From Anabaena cylindrica PCC 7122 (GTDB taxonomy: Bacteria; Cyanobacteriota; Cyanobacteriia; Cyanobacteriales; Nostocaceae), in contig NC_019771.1 in the NCBI RefSeq assembly GCF_000317695.1, positions 558,001 through 622,000 on the forward strand: 64,000 bases of DNA. The letters are read 5' to 3'. Positions 18,065 through 26,870 of this stretch are shown here, one piece after another. Made by a program: the position numbers and the translations under genes. The notes under the pieces are model-generated. The model did no database searches and had not been told where the DNA came from. It saw nothing but the letters and a program-made list of their open reading frames with translations. The first letter of the stretch is position 1, and every line of letters starts with the position of its first letter.

Positions 18065-18811
18065 TTATGCAAATGTCCGAGTATTAGCAGTTGCCAAAGC
18101 TTCCACTAAGCTACGGACAGCAGCAATCATGGCGATTTCGCTATTGAGTTGGTTGATAGCAGAACCGACACCAACACCAGCAGCACCAGATGCGATCGCT
18201 AAAGGTGCAGTAACATTAGAAATGCCAGAAGCGCACAATACAGGCACAGAAACCACGCGGGAAATTTCATAAGCCGCAGCCAAAGTAGGAGCAGCCTTTT
18301 CAATCAATCCCAAAGTACCACCGTGAGCAGGTTTGCTGCTAGTACCACCTTCAGTTTGGATGATATCAGCACCAGCTTTTACCAATTCCTCAGCTAGTTG
18401 TACCTGTTGGTCTAATTCTAGGATGTGAGGAACGGTTACAGATAGAGTAATTTCGGGTAATAAAGCGCGGGTTTGGCGAGTTAGGGCTAAAACTTCTTCA
18501 GCCTCAAATCTGCGTCCTTGAGCGTAAAAAGAATCAAAATTACCGATTTCAATTAAATCAGCACCAGCAGCTACAGCTTGGACAAATTTTTCCGGCTCAA
18601 CTGCGGAAACACAAACAGGTAAGCTTGTTAAACTTTTAGTTAATTGCACCAAAGCCACATCAGCAGCAATATCTACAAAAGTCGCACCACCAAATTCAGC
18701 CGCTTTAATGGTAGCAGCAACACTTTCAGCATTGAAGTTATTCAAACCGCTAATCACCTTCAGGACACTGCGGTTAGCAAAAGCACGTTGCAAGTTAGGA
18801 TGAATTGTCAT
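18065..18811 (-). CDS. DUF561 / Ycf23 family protein
   Basis: A 248-residue TIM-barrel-like protein of the DUF561 family, conserved across cyanobacteria and encoded as ycf23 in some algal plastids. Features include LKVISGLNNFNAESV, GATFVDIAADVALV, AGADLIEIGNFDSFY, ELVKAGADIIQTEGGTSSKP and VPVLCASGISNVTAPLAIASGAAGVGVGSAI. These resemble phosphate-binding loops of indole-3-glycerol phosphate synthase or NanE-like barrels. No enzyme activity is established. The gene is monocistronic. Confidence 0.85.
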   Translation of the reverse strand: MTIHPNLQRAFANRSVLKVISGLNNFNAESVAATIKAAEFGGATFVDIAADVALVQLTKSLTSLPVCVSAVEPEKFVQAVAAGADLIEIGNFDSFYAQGRRFEAEEVLALTRQTRALLPEITLSVTVPHILELDQQVQLAEELVKAGADIIQTEGGTSSKPAHGGTLGLIEKAAPTLAAAYEISRVVSVPVLCASGISNVTAPLAIASGAAGVGVGSAINQLNSEIAMIAAVRSLVEALATANTRTFA

Positions 18812-18989
18812 AATTCTTGTTTTACAGCTATCAAAGTAGGAATATTTTTACACTATATAGACTCTGGAAACTAGAGGCTAGAGCAAGAGACTTTCAGAAT
18901 TCAAGACAATAACACTAAAAACATCTATCCAAAGAACTAAAAATCCTGTTAATGCTAGAAATGGGAAAGAAGCTTTGAGTTAAAAAACA

Positions 18990-20183
18990 ATGAACGCTCC
19001 AGGAAGCATAAATCAGCGAGATTGGTCATGGCCTTTTTGGCCTGTTTTACCACTATATCCCTACGGTAGAAGGCGAACAATGCGCCGGGAAATAGTCAAG
19101 GATACTATTTGGACATTTGATCAATTACAAGGCATCCTGTATACCATAGTCCCAATTCGGATGACCGTCATCAAGCTACAAGCAGGTGGTCTTGTAGTTT
19201 ATGCACCTATTGCACCCACACCAGAATGTATCCGTTTAGTTCAGGAGTTAGCAGCAAAGCACGGTGAAGTTAAATATATCATTTTGCCTACTGGTTCTGG
19301 TTTAGAGCATAAAATTTTTGTTGGCCCCTTTGCCAGAAAATTTCCTCAAGCTTTAGTTTATGTTGCTCCTCACCAATGGAGTTTTCCGTTAAATCTGCCA
19401 TTAAGTTGGCTTGGTTTTCCCCAAAAACGGACTTTAGACATACCAGAGGATATTTCTCAAAATCCTTTTGGTGATGAATTTGAATATAAAATTTTAGATA
19501 TAAATTTAGGACGTGGCGCTTTTGTGGAAGTCGCATTACTGCACAAACCATCGCGCACTCTCTTGCTTACAGATACTATACTTTCAGTTTCCGAAGAACC
19601 ACCAGAAATTTTACAATTAGAACCATATCCTTTATTATTTCACGCTAGAGAAAATGCACAACAAGTTATAAAAGATAATCAAGTCAGTCGTCGTCAAGGA
19701 TGGCAAAGAATATCTTTATTTGCTATTTATTTTCGTCCCAGTGCGTTAGAAATTATGGGAATAAGAGAAATGTGGCATGATGCGAAAAAAGCACCAGACC
19801 ATTCACCAAAGGCATATTTTGGTTTATTTCCCTTTCGCTGGCAAAATAACTGGCAACAGTCTTTTGATGCCTTGTGTGGAAATGGTCGTCCTTTTGTAGC
19901 ACCGATTTTACAAGTTCTCATTCTTCCCCAAGCACCAAAACAGGTATTAGATTGGGCTGATCACGTTGCAAGTTGGGATTTTAATCAAATTATTTCTTGC
20001 CATTTTGATTCACCCATTAAAGCGAGTCCGCTGCAATTTCGGCAAGCCTTTACTTTTTTAGAAAAAAAACCATTATTAAAAGATGATAAACCTTTATTAG
20101 TGAAAGATTTGCAATTTATTCAGGAACTAGAAGCTAGTTTAGTGAAGCGTGGTATTGCCACACCAGTAAAGGATAAGGTTTAA
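18990..20183 (+). CDS. DUF4336 domain-containing protein
   Basis: A 397-residue soluble protein matching the DUF4336 family of cyanobacteria and plants, distantly related to metallo-beta-lactamase folds. Recognisable blocks are the N-terminal WPFWPVLPLYPYG, MTVIKLQAGGLVVYAPIAPT, VKYIILPTGSGLEHKIFVGPFARKFP and VYVAPHQWSFP. Unlike true metallo-beta-lactamases there is no HxHxDH motif, and the GSGLEHK segment takes its place. No signal peptide is seen. Function is unknown. Confidence 0.8.
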   Translation: MNAPGSINQRDWSWPFWPVLPLYPYGRRRTMRREIVKDTIWTFDQLQGILYTIVPIRMTVIKLQAGGLVVYAPIAPTPECIRLVQELAAKHGEVKYIILPTGSGLEHKIFVGPFARKFPQALVYVAPHQWSFPLNLPLSWLGFPQKRTLDIPEDISQNPFGDEFEYKILDINLGRGAFVEVALLHKPSRTLLLTDTILSVSEEPPEILQLEPYPLLFHARENAQQVIKDNQVSRRQGWQRISLFAIYFRPSALEIMGIREMWHDAKKAPDHSPKAYFGLFPFRWQNNWQQSFDALCGNGRPFVAPILQVLILPQAPKQVLDWADHVASWDFNQIISCHFDSPIKASPLQFRQAFTFLEKKPLLKDDKPLLVKDLQFIQELEASLVKRGIATPVKDKV

Positions 20184-20329
20184 TTGTCAGAATCAGGATT
20201 TCCAGGATTAAATGATTTACAGGATTAAAACTGAGATTTGATCACCAGTTATATCATATCGGCTAATTACTGAATAATAAACTTGTCATATTTCCTCCCC
20301 AAACAGAGATGATAACTGTTCAAACTGAA

Positions 20330-21724
20330 TTATTTCCCAATACAGAACCTGCTAAAGATCCTATCCAAAACCGATTCCGTCACCTCTTCTCCGGTAATTT
20401 CTCCCAACGCATAAATCGCTCCTCTCAGATCAATTGTCCAAAAATCTAAAGGTAACTGCTCGATAATTGTTTTTTGTACTTGTTCTAAATCAATTTTCGC
20501 TTTTGTTAAAGCTGCGGCTTGTCTTTGATTAATTGCTAAATCCATATCAGCAGCTTGTACTTTTCCTGCTTGGACTATTTCTAAAATAGCAGTTTCTAAA
20601 CCATCAATTCCTTGATTCTGCGCTGCTGCGGTGACAATTTTAGATTTTGGATTTTGGATTTTGGATTGAAGAGTTTGTTTTTGTTCTACTGAAATTAAAT
20701 CTATTTTATTAATTACCAAAATTACTGGACGGTGTTTTACTTGTTCATAAATCTCTTGATCTGCATCTGTCCAACCTGCGAAAGCATCAATGGTAAATAA
20801 GACTAAATCAGCATTATTCGCAGCACGACGCGATCGCTCTACCCCTATTTTTTCCACCTGATCTGCTGTCTCCCGAATCCCTGCGGTATCTAAAACCTGG
20901 ATAGGAATCCCCCCCACAACTAGCTGAGATTCAACTACATCGCGGGTTGTACCCGGTAAATCTGTGACAATAGCGCGATCACTCTGACTCCACGCATTCA
21001 ATAAACTCGATTTTCCCACATTGGGACGACCAACAATCGCCACTTTTAACCCAGTTCGCAATAATTCACCTTTATCTTTTGTTGCTAATAACTTGGTTAT
21101 TTCTGCGGTAACTTGATCAATCTCAGCAATAATTCTTTGCTCATCTAAGGGTGGTAAATCTTCCTCAAAATCAATCCGCGCTTCAATTTCCGCCAAAATA
21201 TCCAAACATTGAGCGCGTAACTGACGAATAGGATGAGCTAATTTACCTTGTAACCCAGCTAAAGCCGTTTGTGCTGCTTGGGGAGATTTCGCACCAACTA
21301 AATCTGCAATACTTTCTGCTTGGGTTAAATCCAATCTTCCATTTAAAAACGCTCTTAATGTAAATTCTCCTGGTTGCGCTAATCTCGCACCATTTTCTAA
21401 ACATAGTTGCAATACTTGTTGTACGGCCATAATTCCCCCGTGACAATGGAATTCCACCACATCTTCACGGGTGAAAGAACGGGGTGCTTTCATGATTAGC
21501 AATAAAGCTTCATCAACAACTTGCTTCGTTTGGGGTTGACGAATGTAACCATAGAGAATGCGGTGACTTGACCAAACTTGTCTTCCAGGTGCAGAAAATA
21601 GAGTTTGTGCGATCGCTATTGCATGATCACCAGAAACCCGCACAATCCCCACACTACCTTGTTGAGGGACAACAGCAGTAGCTATAGCAGCGATCGTTCC
21701 AGTATTAGCTAATAATTCCGACAT
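20330..21724 (-). CDS. mnmE: tRNA uridine-5-carboxymethylaminomethyl modification GTPase MnmE
   Basis: MnmE/TrmE (464 residues), which with MnmG modifies wobble uridine 34 of several tRNAs. The N-terminal formyl-tetrahydrofolate-binding domain includes VALVRVSG-like and EFHCHGG blocks. The G domain starts at GRPNVGKS (232-239), followed by DLPGTTRD, DTAGIRE and NKIDL. The C-terminus ends in the conserved FCIGK with the catalytic Cys. A short Gln/Lys-rich stretch around residue 345 (QTLQSKIQNPKSKI) resembles translated intergenic repeat sequence inside the G domain, a small oddity. Confidence 0.96.
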   Translation of the reverse strand: MSELLANTGTIAAIATAVVPQQGSVGIVRVSGDHAIAIAQTLFSAPGRQVWSSHRILYGYIRQPQTKQVVDEALLLIMKAPRSFTREDVVEFHCHGGIMAVQQVLQLCLENGARLAQPGEFTLRAFLNGRLDLTQAESIADLVGAKSPQAAQTALAGLQGKLAHPIRQLRAQCLDILAEIEARIDFEEDLPPLDEQRIIAEIDQVTAEITKLLATKDKGELLRTGLKVAIVGRPNVGKSSLLNAWSQSDRAIVTDLPGTTRDVVESQLVVGGIPIQVLDTAGIRETADQVEKIGVERSRRAANNADLVLFTIDAFAGWTDADQEIYEQVKHRPVILVINKIDLISVEQKQTLQSKIQNPKSKIVTAAAQNQGIDGLETAILEIVQAGKVQAADMDLAINQRQAAALTKAKIDLEQVQKTIIEQLPLDFWTIDLRGAIYALGEITGEEVTESVLDRIFSRFCIGK

Positions 21725-21841
21725 GGGAGTTTAGGTGACAGGTGACAGGTGACAGAAAGAATAACCTCTGATAACCCTACGAACTTAATAGTAATATTTA
21801 TCTAAAGGGTAATAAAGCCGTACTTTAGAGAGGAGTCCACC

Positions 21842-22042
21842 GTGGAGCAAAAAATTAACTGCGCTGAAACCTGCGTTAACGGTTGCGTTTTAGGCGATAA
21901 ATGTCCCAATATCGAGTTTAGAGAAGCAACTTCTAAGTTTATTGAAGAGACTTCTTTGGATCAAATGCTAGAAATGGCTGAAGAACGACTGCGGAAAAAA
22001 ATGACCGAACCGCCAAAATGGGTATTTCCAGAAGATCCTTAA
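21842..22042 (+). CDS. Conserved small four-cysteine cyanobacterial protein
   Basis: A 66-residue protein starting at GTG with AGAGGAG a few bases upstream. The N-terminal third has four cysteines (Cys8, 12, 16 and 21) with spacing that could bind a metal. The C-terminal half is an acidic helix (LDQMLEMAEERLRKKM) ending in PPKWVFPEDP. The stop overlaps the end of the convergent Uma2 gene by 4 bases. It resembles short conserved hypotheticals of cyanobacteria; function is unknown. Confidence 0.65.
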   Translation: MEQKINCAETCVNGCVLGDKCPNIEFREATSKFIEETSLDQMLEMAEERLRKKMTEPPKWVFPEDP

Positions 22043-22749
22043 ACAGCATTTGGATCAATACCTAATTCTCGCAGCTTCGCCGCCAAGCGATCGCTGCATT
22101 GTTTCTCCTGTTCAGCCCGTTGTTTCTCCTGTTCAGCCCTTGCAAATTCCTGTTTTGCTACTTCTTCAGGTGTGGGAACTAATTCTCCTTCAACAGTGAA
22201 AAAGCGTAATTTGTTTTGATCAACTCCCAAAAATAACTCTAACTGCTGACTCCACAACCAACCTTGATCATTAGGTTCTATTGGTTGATACTTTCCAGCT
22301 AGAAGCACAAACCCAGCAAACTCTAAATTGTGAGGATCAAACCAAAAATATTCCGGTGTTCTAAAAATATCTTGGTAAATTTGTTTTTTTAAACCCTTGT
22401 CTGTTTTAGCTGTAGAATCTGATAGCAGTTCGACAATTACATTGGGATACTTACCATCTTCTTCCCAAACAACCCAACTTTTACGGGGTTTACGTTCAGT
22501 CTCCAACACGACAAAAAAATCTGGACCCCGGAAATATTCAGATTTCAGTTGCCGAGGACTGTAATAAATCGTAATATTGCCAGACGCATAGAACTCATTA
22601 TTATTTTGCCACAACCACTCAAGACATTGAATGAGCAGCGTCATTTGTAGTCGATGTAAATCAGTTTCCAAAGGCGGTTCGTCACTATATAAATCTCCTG
22701 GAGGAAATATAACATCTTCTGGGACGGGAATATCTTGGATAATAGACAT
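22039..22749 (-). CDS. Uma2 family endonuclease-like protein with C-terminal coiled coil
   Basis: A 236-residue Uma2/DUF820 protein of the second common subtype. It carries DFFVVLETERKPRKSWVVWEEDGKYPNVIVELLSDSTAKTD (PD-(D/E)XK-like acidic and Lys residues) and EYFWFDPHNLEFAGF. After about residue 190 come near-identical heptads (RAEQEKQ repeated) forming a coiled coil. The end reads LRELGIDPNAV, a hallmark of the subtype. It converges on the preceding small gene with a 4-base overlap. Its function is unproven. Confidence 0.8.
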   Translation of the reverse strand: MSIIQDIPVPEDVIFPPGDLYSDEPPLETDLHRLQMTLLIQCLEWLWQNNNEFYASGNITIYYSPRQLKSEYFRGPDFFVVLETERKPRKSWVVWEEDGKYPNVIVELLSDSTAKTDKGLKKQIYQDIFRTPEYFWFDPHNLEFAGFVLLAGKYQPIEPNDQGWLWSQQLELFLGVDQNKLRFFTVEGELVPTPEEVAKQEFARAEQEKQRAEQEKQCSDRLAAKLRELGIDPNAV

Positions 22750-22889
22750 GGCGATAACTGTTTCAGCAATAAAATAGTTAACTTAAATTAAACATAAAAC
22801 ATCTGTTCAAAATTTTCCTGCTAATTGAGTGTAGAAATTCTGAAAATACTCAAGATTAATCCACCAAAAAAACTTCGTTGACGACACTC

Positions 22890-23025
22890 TTAGAGGATGT
22901 TTGAAAAGTATCAGAATTAATCGATATCCCCTTTTTACGCGATGCCCTGAGCTTGCCGAAGGGGGGGGTTAGGGAAATCTGCGGGTGTCATATCCCACAC
23001 GAAAAAGTTTTCAAACAACCTCTTA
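22890..23025. mobile_element. MITE-like element of 130 bases with TTA target duplication
   Basis: Terminal inverted repeats GAGGATGTTTGAAAAGT (from 22893) and its imperfect complement ending at 23022 (AAAAGTTTTCAAACAACCTC) bound a 130-base non-coding element. TTA is present on both sides (22890-22892 and 23023-23025), as expected for a 3-base target duplication. The ends resemble those of IS5-group elements. The rest of the gap 22750-23157 shows nothing else recognisable. Confidence 0.65.
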
Positions 23026-23157
23026 GAGAAGATTTACGATCGCACTACTAAATTTTATACTATTTCTTAGTATCTCTAGTGGCAATAGCTGATTTTTATG
23101 ACCACAACTAACACTTTGTGGCATATATAATAAAAATATGGCACAAAAATAAGTTGT

Positions 23158-23418
23158 ATGCCTAATATATTTGTTGAAGTACATTTAAGTTCCCAAGGTC
23201 GATTAGTGATTCCTGCATCTTTAAGGAAATCACTTGGCTTTGAACCTGGTGATATCCTAATTGCACATCTTGAAGAAGGCCGGCTGATTCTCGAAAAACA
23301 GGAAACTATTAAGCGTAGACTCAAAGCTCGTTTTTCCCAATTACCGAAGGGTATGAGCCTTGCTGATGAGTTGGTAGCTGAACGCAGGGAAGAAGCGAAC
23401 CGAGAGGAAACTGCATGA
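23158..23418 (+). CDS. AbrB/MazE-like antitoxin (VapB type)
   Basis: An 86-residue swapped-hairpin AbrB domain protein. The diagnostic segment HLSSQGRLVIPASLRKSLGF-EPGD spans about residues 9-32, followed by a charged C-terminal tail (SLADELVAERREEANREE) that would neutralise the toxin. The gene overlaps the PIN toxin start by 4 bases (ATGA at 23415). Autoregulation of the operon is expected for the family. Confidence 0.85.
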   Translation: MPNIFVEVHLSSQGRLVIPASLRKSLGFEPGDILIAHLEEGRLILEKQETIKRRLKARFSQLPKGMSLADELVAERREEANREETA

Positions 23419-23795
23419 AAGCGGTTCTTGATGCTTCTGCTCTGCTGGCTTATTTGCAGGATGAACCTGGTGGTGAAGCAGTTGAAGCCGTATTAGCAGA
23501 GTCCGTTATTTCTAGTGTGAATTGGGCTGAAGTGGTACAAAAAGCGATCGCTGCTGGTGTACTTGTTGATGGAATGCGCGATGATCTTGATGCTTTGGGA
23601 ATGAAAATAGAGCCATTTACACCAGAGGATGGGTTGCTAACGGGACAACTTTGGCAACAAACCCGTCAATATGGGCTGTCTCTTGGGGATAGAGCTTGTC
23701 TGAGTGTGGGTTTAAGGCTTGGGATTCCAGTTTTGACCACTGATCGCATTTGGGCTAACCTTGGTCTGACTTTAGATGTGCGTGTTATTCGTTAG
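23415..23795 (+). CDS. PIN-domain toxin (VapC)
   Basis: A 126-residue PIN ribonuclease with Asp6 (AVLDASAL), Glu39 (NWAEVV), Asp92 (LGDRACL) and Asp110 (LTTDRIW), so a full metal-binding acidic set. It is translationally coupled to the AbrB-type antitoxin. A HIP1 octamer lies inside the gene (23544-23551), so the pair looks resident, unlike the operon that follows at 24.2 kb. Confidence 0.88.
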   Translation: MKAVLDASALLAYLQDEPGGEAVEAVLAESVISSVNWAEVVQKAIAAGVLVDGMRDDLDALGMKIEPFTPEDGLLTGQLWQQTRQYGLSLGDRACLSVGLRLGIPVLTTDRIWANLGLTLDVRVIR

Positions 23796-23890
23796 GGGAG
23801 TGTTGTGTTAATCATTATTTGGGATGAAATTATGATCGTAGAATAAGCTCAAAGTCTAGAAAAAGCTATACTGTCAAGCATAAGAAAGTC

Positions 23891-24154
23891 ATGAAAATAC
23901 AAACTCAATCAACTTTATACGAGCAAGATTATTCTCTGTGGCTAGAAACTACGATAGAAAAATTACAAAAACATCAATTTCAATTTTTGGATATTGACAA
24001 TTTAATTGAGGAACTTGAAACTTTGAGACGGATTGAAAAGAAAGCTTTGCGAAGCTATCTAAGATTAATTGTTATGCACCTGCTCAAATGGCAATATCAA
24101 CCAGATAAGCGTTCTAAAAGCTGGCAAATCACCATTAGAAACAATCGTTATTAG
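23891..24154 (+). pseudogene. DUF29 family protein, 3' truncated
   Basis: The 87 residues match the N-terminal part of cyanobacterial DUF29 proteins: TLYEQDYSLWLETTIEKLQ, FLDIDNLIEELETL, ALRSYLRLIVMHLLKWQYQP, SKSWQITIRNNR. Family members usually continue to about 145-150 residues; here a stop follows directly after the conserved Arg-Asn motif. The A+T-rich operon begins (3' end first) 38 bases later. Truncation by insertion of that operon is the simplest reading. The missing 3' part was not recognised on the far side near 28.1 kb. Confidence 0.7.
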
Positions 24155-24192
24155 CAAATGCTTACGAACACACTACGAAATTTAATATTATT

Positions 24193-25791
24193 TTATTCAT
24201 TATTATCTGTATATATAATATTCATATTCCCGACAAAATTACGCTCTTTTGATTTCAAATAGTTGTCTCTTTCTGAAATAAATTCTTCTTTTTTATCTTG
24301 TTTGTATAAATCTACCATTTCTGAAGTTATGAAATGCCTATCTAGAATTTCAATTGAAGATTCTTCAATAAAATTTTTAATCTGTTTTTTATCTTGATCT
24401 CTCTCAAATTCAGATGATAGCCTAAGAATTATATTACCTGGAGTTCTATCTTTTTTTGAAGAAGCAAAAATAAAAATTTCTTTCATTCCTTCTCTATCTT
24501 GAACTGGACTACTTTCGATTATTGATTTCAAATAAAATAATTGTAATGCTTTTGGTCTTACGCCCGTAAAATTTAATTTATCTGGATACTTAGCTGTACT
24601 AAAAGGAATATCGCTATTCACTTTATAAATTCCATTAGGATGTTCTGCCTTTGCAAATTTATAAAATACTTGATAAGCACTTCTTTGTTGGCTTAAAGAA
24701 TACAATGTAAAATAGTTTGAATATGTTGTTACCCAAAACCAATTTTCTAAGGCTTTGTATTGTTCAGTTGTCGGTGCTGGGTTTAATCTAAAATATTCAG
24801 AAATAAAAATTAATTGAGATGGATAAGGTAGTAAACGACTATCTATTACAAACAAATGTTTATATAAAAACTCCACTGCTCTTCTAATATGTGAATATGC
24901 CTTATTTGTAAACGATTCTAAGCCTAAATCCTTTTTTAATAATTCTTCTGTTTTTACATCAAAATAAATCTTTCCAGGTATATTGTGAACATTGTTAGAA
25001 ATACAGTCTAAAATAGTATCCCTTTTCAAATCTTCAAAATTATAAACATTTAAACTGTTAAGGAATTCAGTAATTGAATCACTGAGCAAAAATCCTGTTT
25101 CTTGATTATAGCTAAGTGCTGAAAGCATAAAGTCTTCTGAAATTTCTGTTCCTGTTGAGTTCACTCTAGAAAAAATTTCAACAGCACTTTTTATATCTCC
25201 TCCTTTTATTTCTACATAAGGCAGCCTATATTTATGTAAAATATTATGCAAATTTCTTGCATTATCAATGTATTCATTTTTTTCAATTTCTGTAATATCT
25301 TCTTTATCTAATTCACGAAGAAAATTAAATAATTCACGATTATCATAAATTTCATAAAGTGGAATTGAAAATACGTTCTTATCCTTTTTATTTCTTATAT
25401 AGCTAAAATTATTTTCCCTAATATCAAAGTAAATTAAAAAATCTCTCAATTCATTCTTATTTGTTTCAGGAAATTCTTTAGGATTAATCAATACTCCAAA
25501 TAACGTAGATATTCGTTGAAATCCATCTAAAACATATCTAGTATCACTATTTTCTTTTTTTATAGTGTATGGACCTATTTTGTCTTTGGTTTTATAGCCT
25601 TTAGTATTCCAAAATAGTAAACTACCTATTGGATAACCTTTTAAAATACTATCAAATAATTCAAGTATTTGAGAGGATTTCCAAACAAATTCTCTTTGAA
25701 ATATAGGTATTTTATATGCTCCATTAGCTATATCATTTAATAGGTCTTCAAGATATATAGTATCGGGTTTAACACTTATTTTATCGCTCAT
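24193..25791 (-). CDS. DUF262 (ParB/Srx-like) protein, third gene of a candidate defence operon
   Basis: A 532-residue DUF262-family protein. The core motifs are present: IPIFQREFVW (29-37), LFDSILKGYPIGSLLFW and the nucleotide-site motif DGFQR (89-93), where most relatives have DGQQR. A predicted helical region with VEIFSRVNSTGTEIS follows, typical of DUF262. The C-terminal 130 residues (including GNIILRLSSEFERDQDKK) show no HNH/DUF1524 nuclease motif. In GmrSD, BrxU and SspE the DUF262 domain binds NTP and drives attack on modified DNA. Its start overlaps the upstream gene by 4 bases, so the three genes form one operon. Confidence 0.8.
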   Translation of the reverse strand: MSDKISVKPDTIYLEDLLNDIANGAYKIPIFQREFVWKSSQILELFDSILKGYPIGSLLFWNTKGYKTKDKIGPYTIKKENSDTRYVLDGFQRISTLFGVLINPKEFPETNKNELRDFLIYFDIRENNFSYIRNKKDKNVFSIPLYEIYDNRELFNFLRELDKEDITEIEKNEYIDNARNLHNILHKYRLPYVEIKGGDIKSAVEIFSRVNSTGTEISEDFMLSALSYNQETGFLLSDSITEFLNSLNVYNFEDLKRDTILDCISNNVHNIPGKIYFDVKTEELLKKDLGLESFTNKAYSHIRRAVEFLYKHLFVIDSRLLPYPSQLIFISEYFRLNPAPTTEQYKALENWFWVTTYSNYFTLYSLSQQRSAYQVFYKFAKAEHPNGIYKVNSDIPFSTAKYPDKLNFTGVRPKALQLFYLKSIIESSPVQDREGMKEIFIFASSKKDRTPGNIILRLSSEFERDQDKKQIKNFIEESSIEILDRHFITSEMVDLYKQDKKEEFISERDNYLKSKERNFVGNMNIIYTDNNE

Positions 25792-26870
25792 ACTATTTTT
25801 GCAATTTTAAGTAATATTTGTTCGATTTCAGAAACTTTCTCGGTTGTTCCATTAGGTAATTCAATTGAAACTTGGTGATGATTACACCTGTTTTCTAATT
25901 CACTCACTAGGAAAGGAGTAAGGAACATTTCGGGAAATTGATCTTTTACCTTGTCTTTTCCTATACTAATATAGTAGTCATTAGCCAGAGGTGTTGGCTT
26001 ATAATATACAATAAAATCCATTATTTCGGGAGTATTATCTAACCGATCCAAATTAGATATTTGCTCATTGTTTAAATTAGTTATACTTTTTTTAATTACG
26101 CTTAACGGTACATAGTTTTCAATAGCCCTCTTGGAAAGCATATGCCATACAATTATATCTGTATTTTCATATATTATGTCATTTTTACTTGGAGGAGAAT
26201 TAATACTCCTATTTTTTATGTATTCTATTAAATTTTTATAGTCATTTTTAAAATCATTTGGATGTTTTCTATCACTATCAAAGATTGCCATTAATTTATA
26301 CTGGTACATATTTTGGTAAATACCTTCCACCCATCCTTGAATTTGCTTTTGTATTCCACTACCCCCAGCATGATCATAAATTAAATAATGATTGTCTAAT
26401 GCCTTTTTTATAAGCTGATATATGCTTTTTCTTTTTCCAAAATGTTCATATTTATCAATAATACCTCTTATAAACTTCCAATCATTGGGATAGTTTTCAA
26501 GAATAATCAATGAACGCTCATTTATAATTCTGTAAGCCTCACTAGGATGAATTTCATCATTTTTTATCCCAATTTTGATAGTTGTTAGATAATGATGATG
26601 TGCAGGAGTTATATAAGTCGAGATACTATAAATCTCTTTTATTTTATTAAGTAATTCTTCCTTGTCTCCAGGAGAGATCCATTTCTCACTAAATGGAATT
26701 TTGAAAAAATTATTTTCATCTTCTGACAAAAACAATTCATCTAAATTATCTATATCCCACAGGAATTTATCCTCCAAAATCTCCAAAATTATTCTTGAAG
26801 TTTTAGATTGAATATTTGCATCTTCAGAAGTAAATAAATCTGGATTGAATTTTACTATCATTGGTATCAA
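25788..26870 (-). CDS. TOPRIM-like protein paired with the AAA ATPase
   Basis: A 360-residue protein I cannot name precisely. It contains a pattern expected of a TOPRIM nuclease of the OLD/DUF4435 kind: a strand with an acidic end followed by N-D-W (LIILENYPNDWKFIRGII, Glu125/Asp130), a DxD strand (LMAIFDSDRKHP, Asp198/Asp200), then HMLSKRAIENYVP (Glu251), similar to the late helix of OLD-like proteins. It overlaps its neighbours by 4 bases on each side. Role inferred: the nuclease partner of the ATPase, analogous to AriB with AriA or the TOPRIM part of GajA. A HEPN-free unknown effector remains possible. Confidence 0.55.
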   Translation of the reverse strand: MIPMIVKFNPDLFTSEDANIQSKTSRIILEILEDKFLWDIDNLDELFLSEDENNFFKIPFSEKWISPGDKEELLNKIKEIYSISTYITPAHHHYLTTIKIGIKNDEIHPSEAYRIINERSLIILENYPNDWKFIRGIIDKYEHFGKRKSIYQLIKKALDNHYLIYDHAGGSGIQKQIQGWVEGIYQNMYQYKLMAIFDSDRKHPNDFKNDYKNLIEYIKNRSINSPPSKNDIIYENTDIIVWHMLSKRAIENYVPLSVIKKSITNLNNEQISNLDRLDNTPEIMDFIVYYKPTPLANDYYISIGKDKVKDQFPEMFLTPFLVSELENRCNHHQVSIELPNGTTEKVSEIEQILLKIAKIV

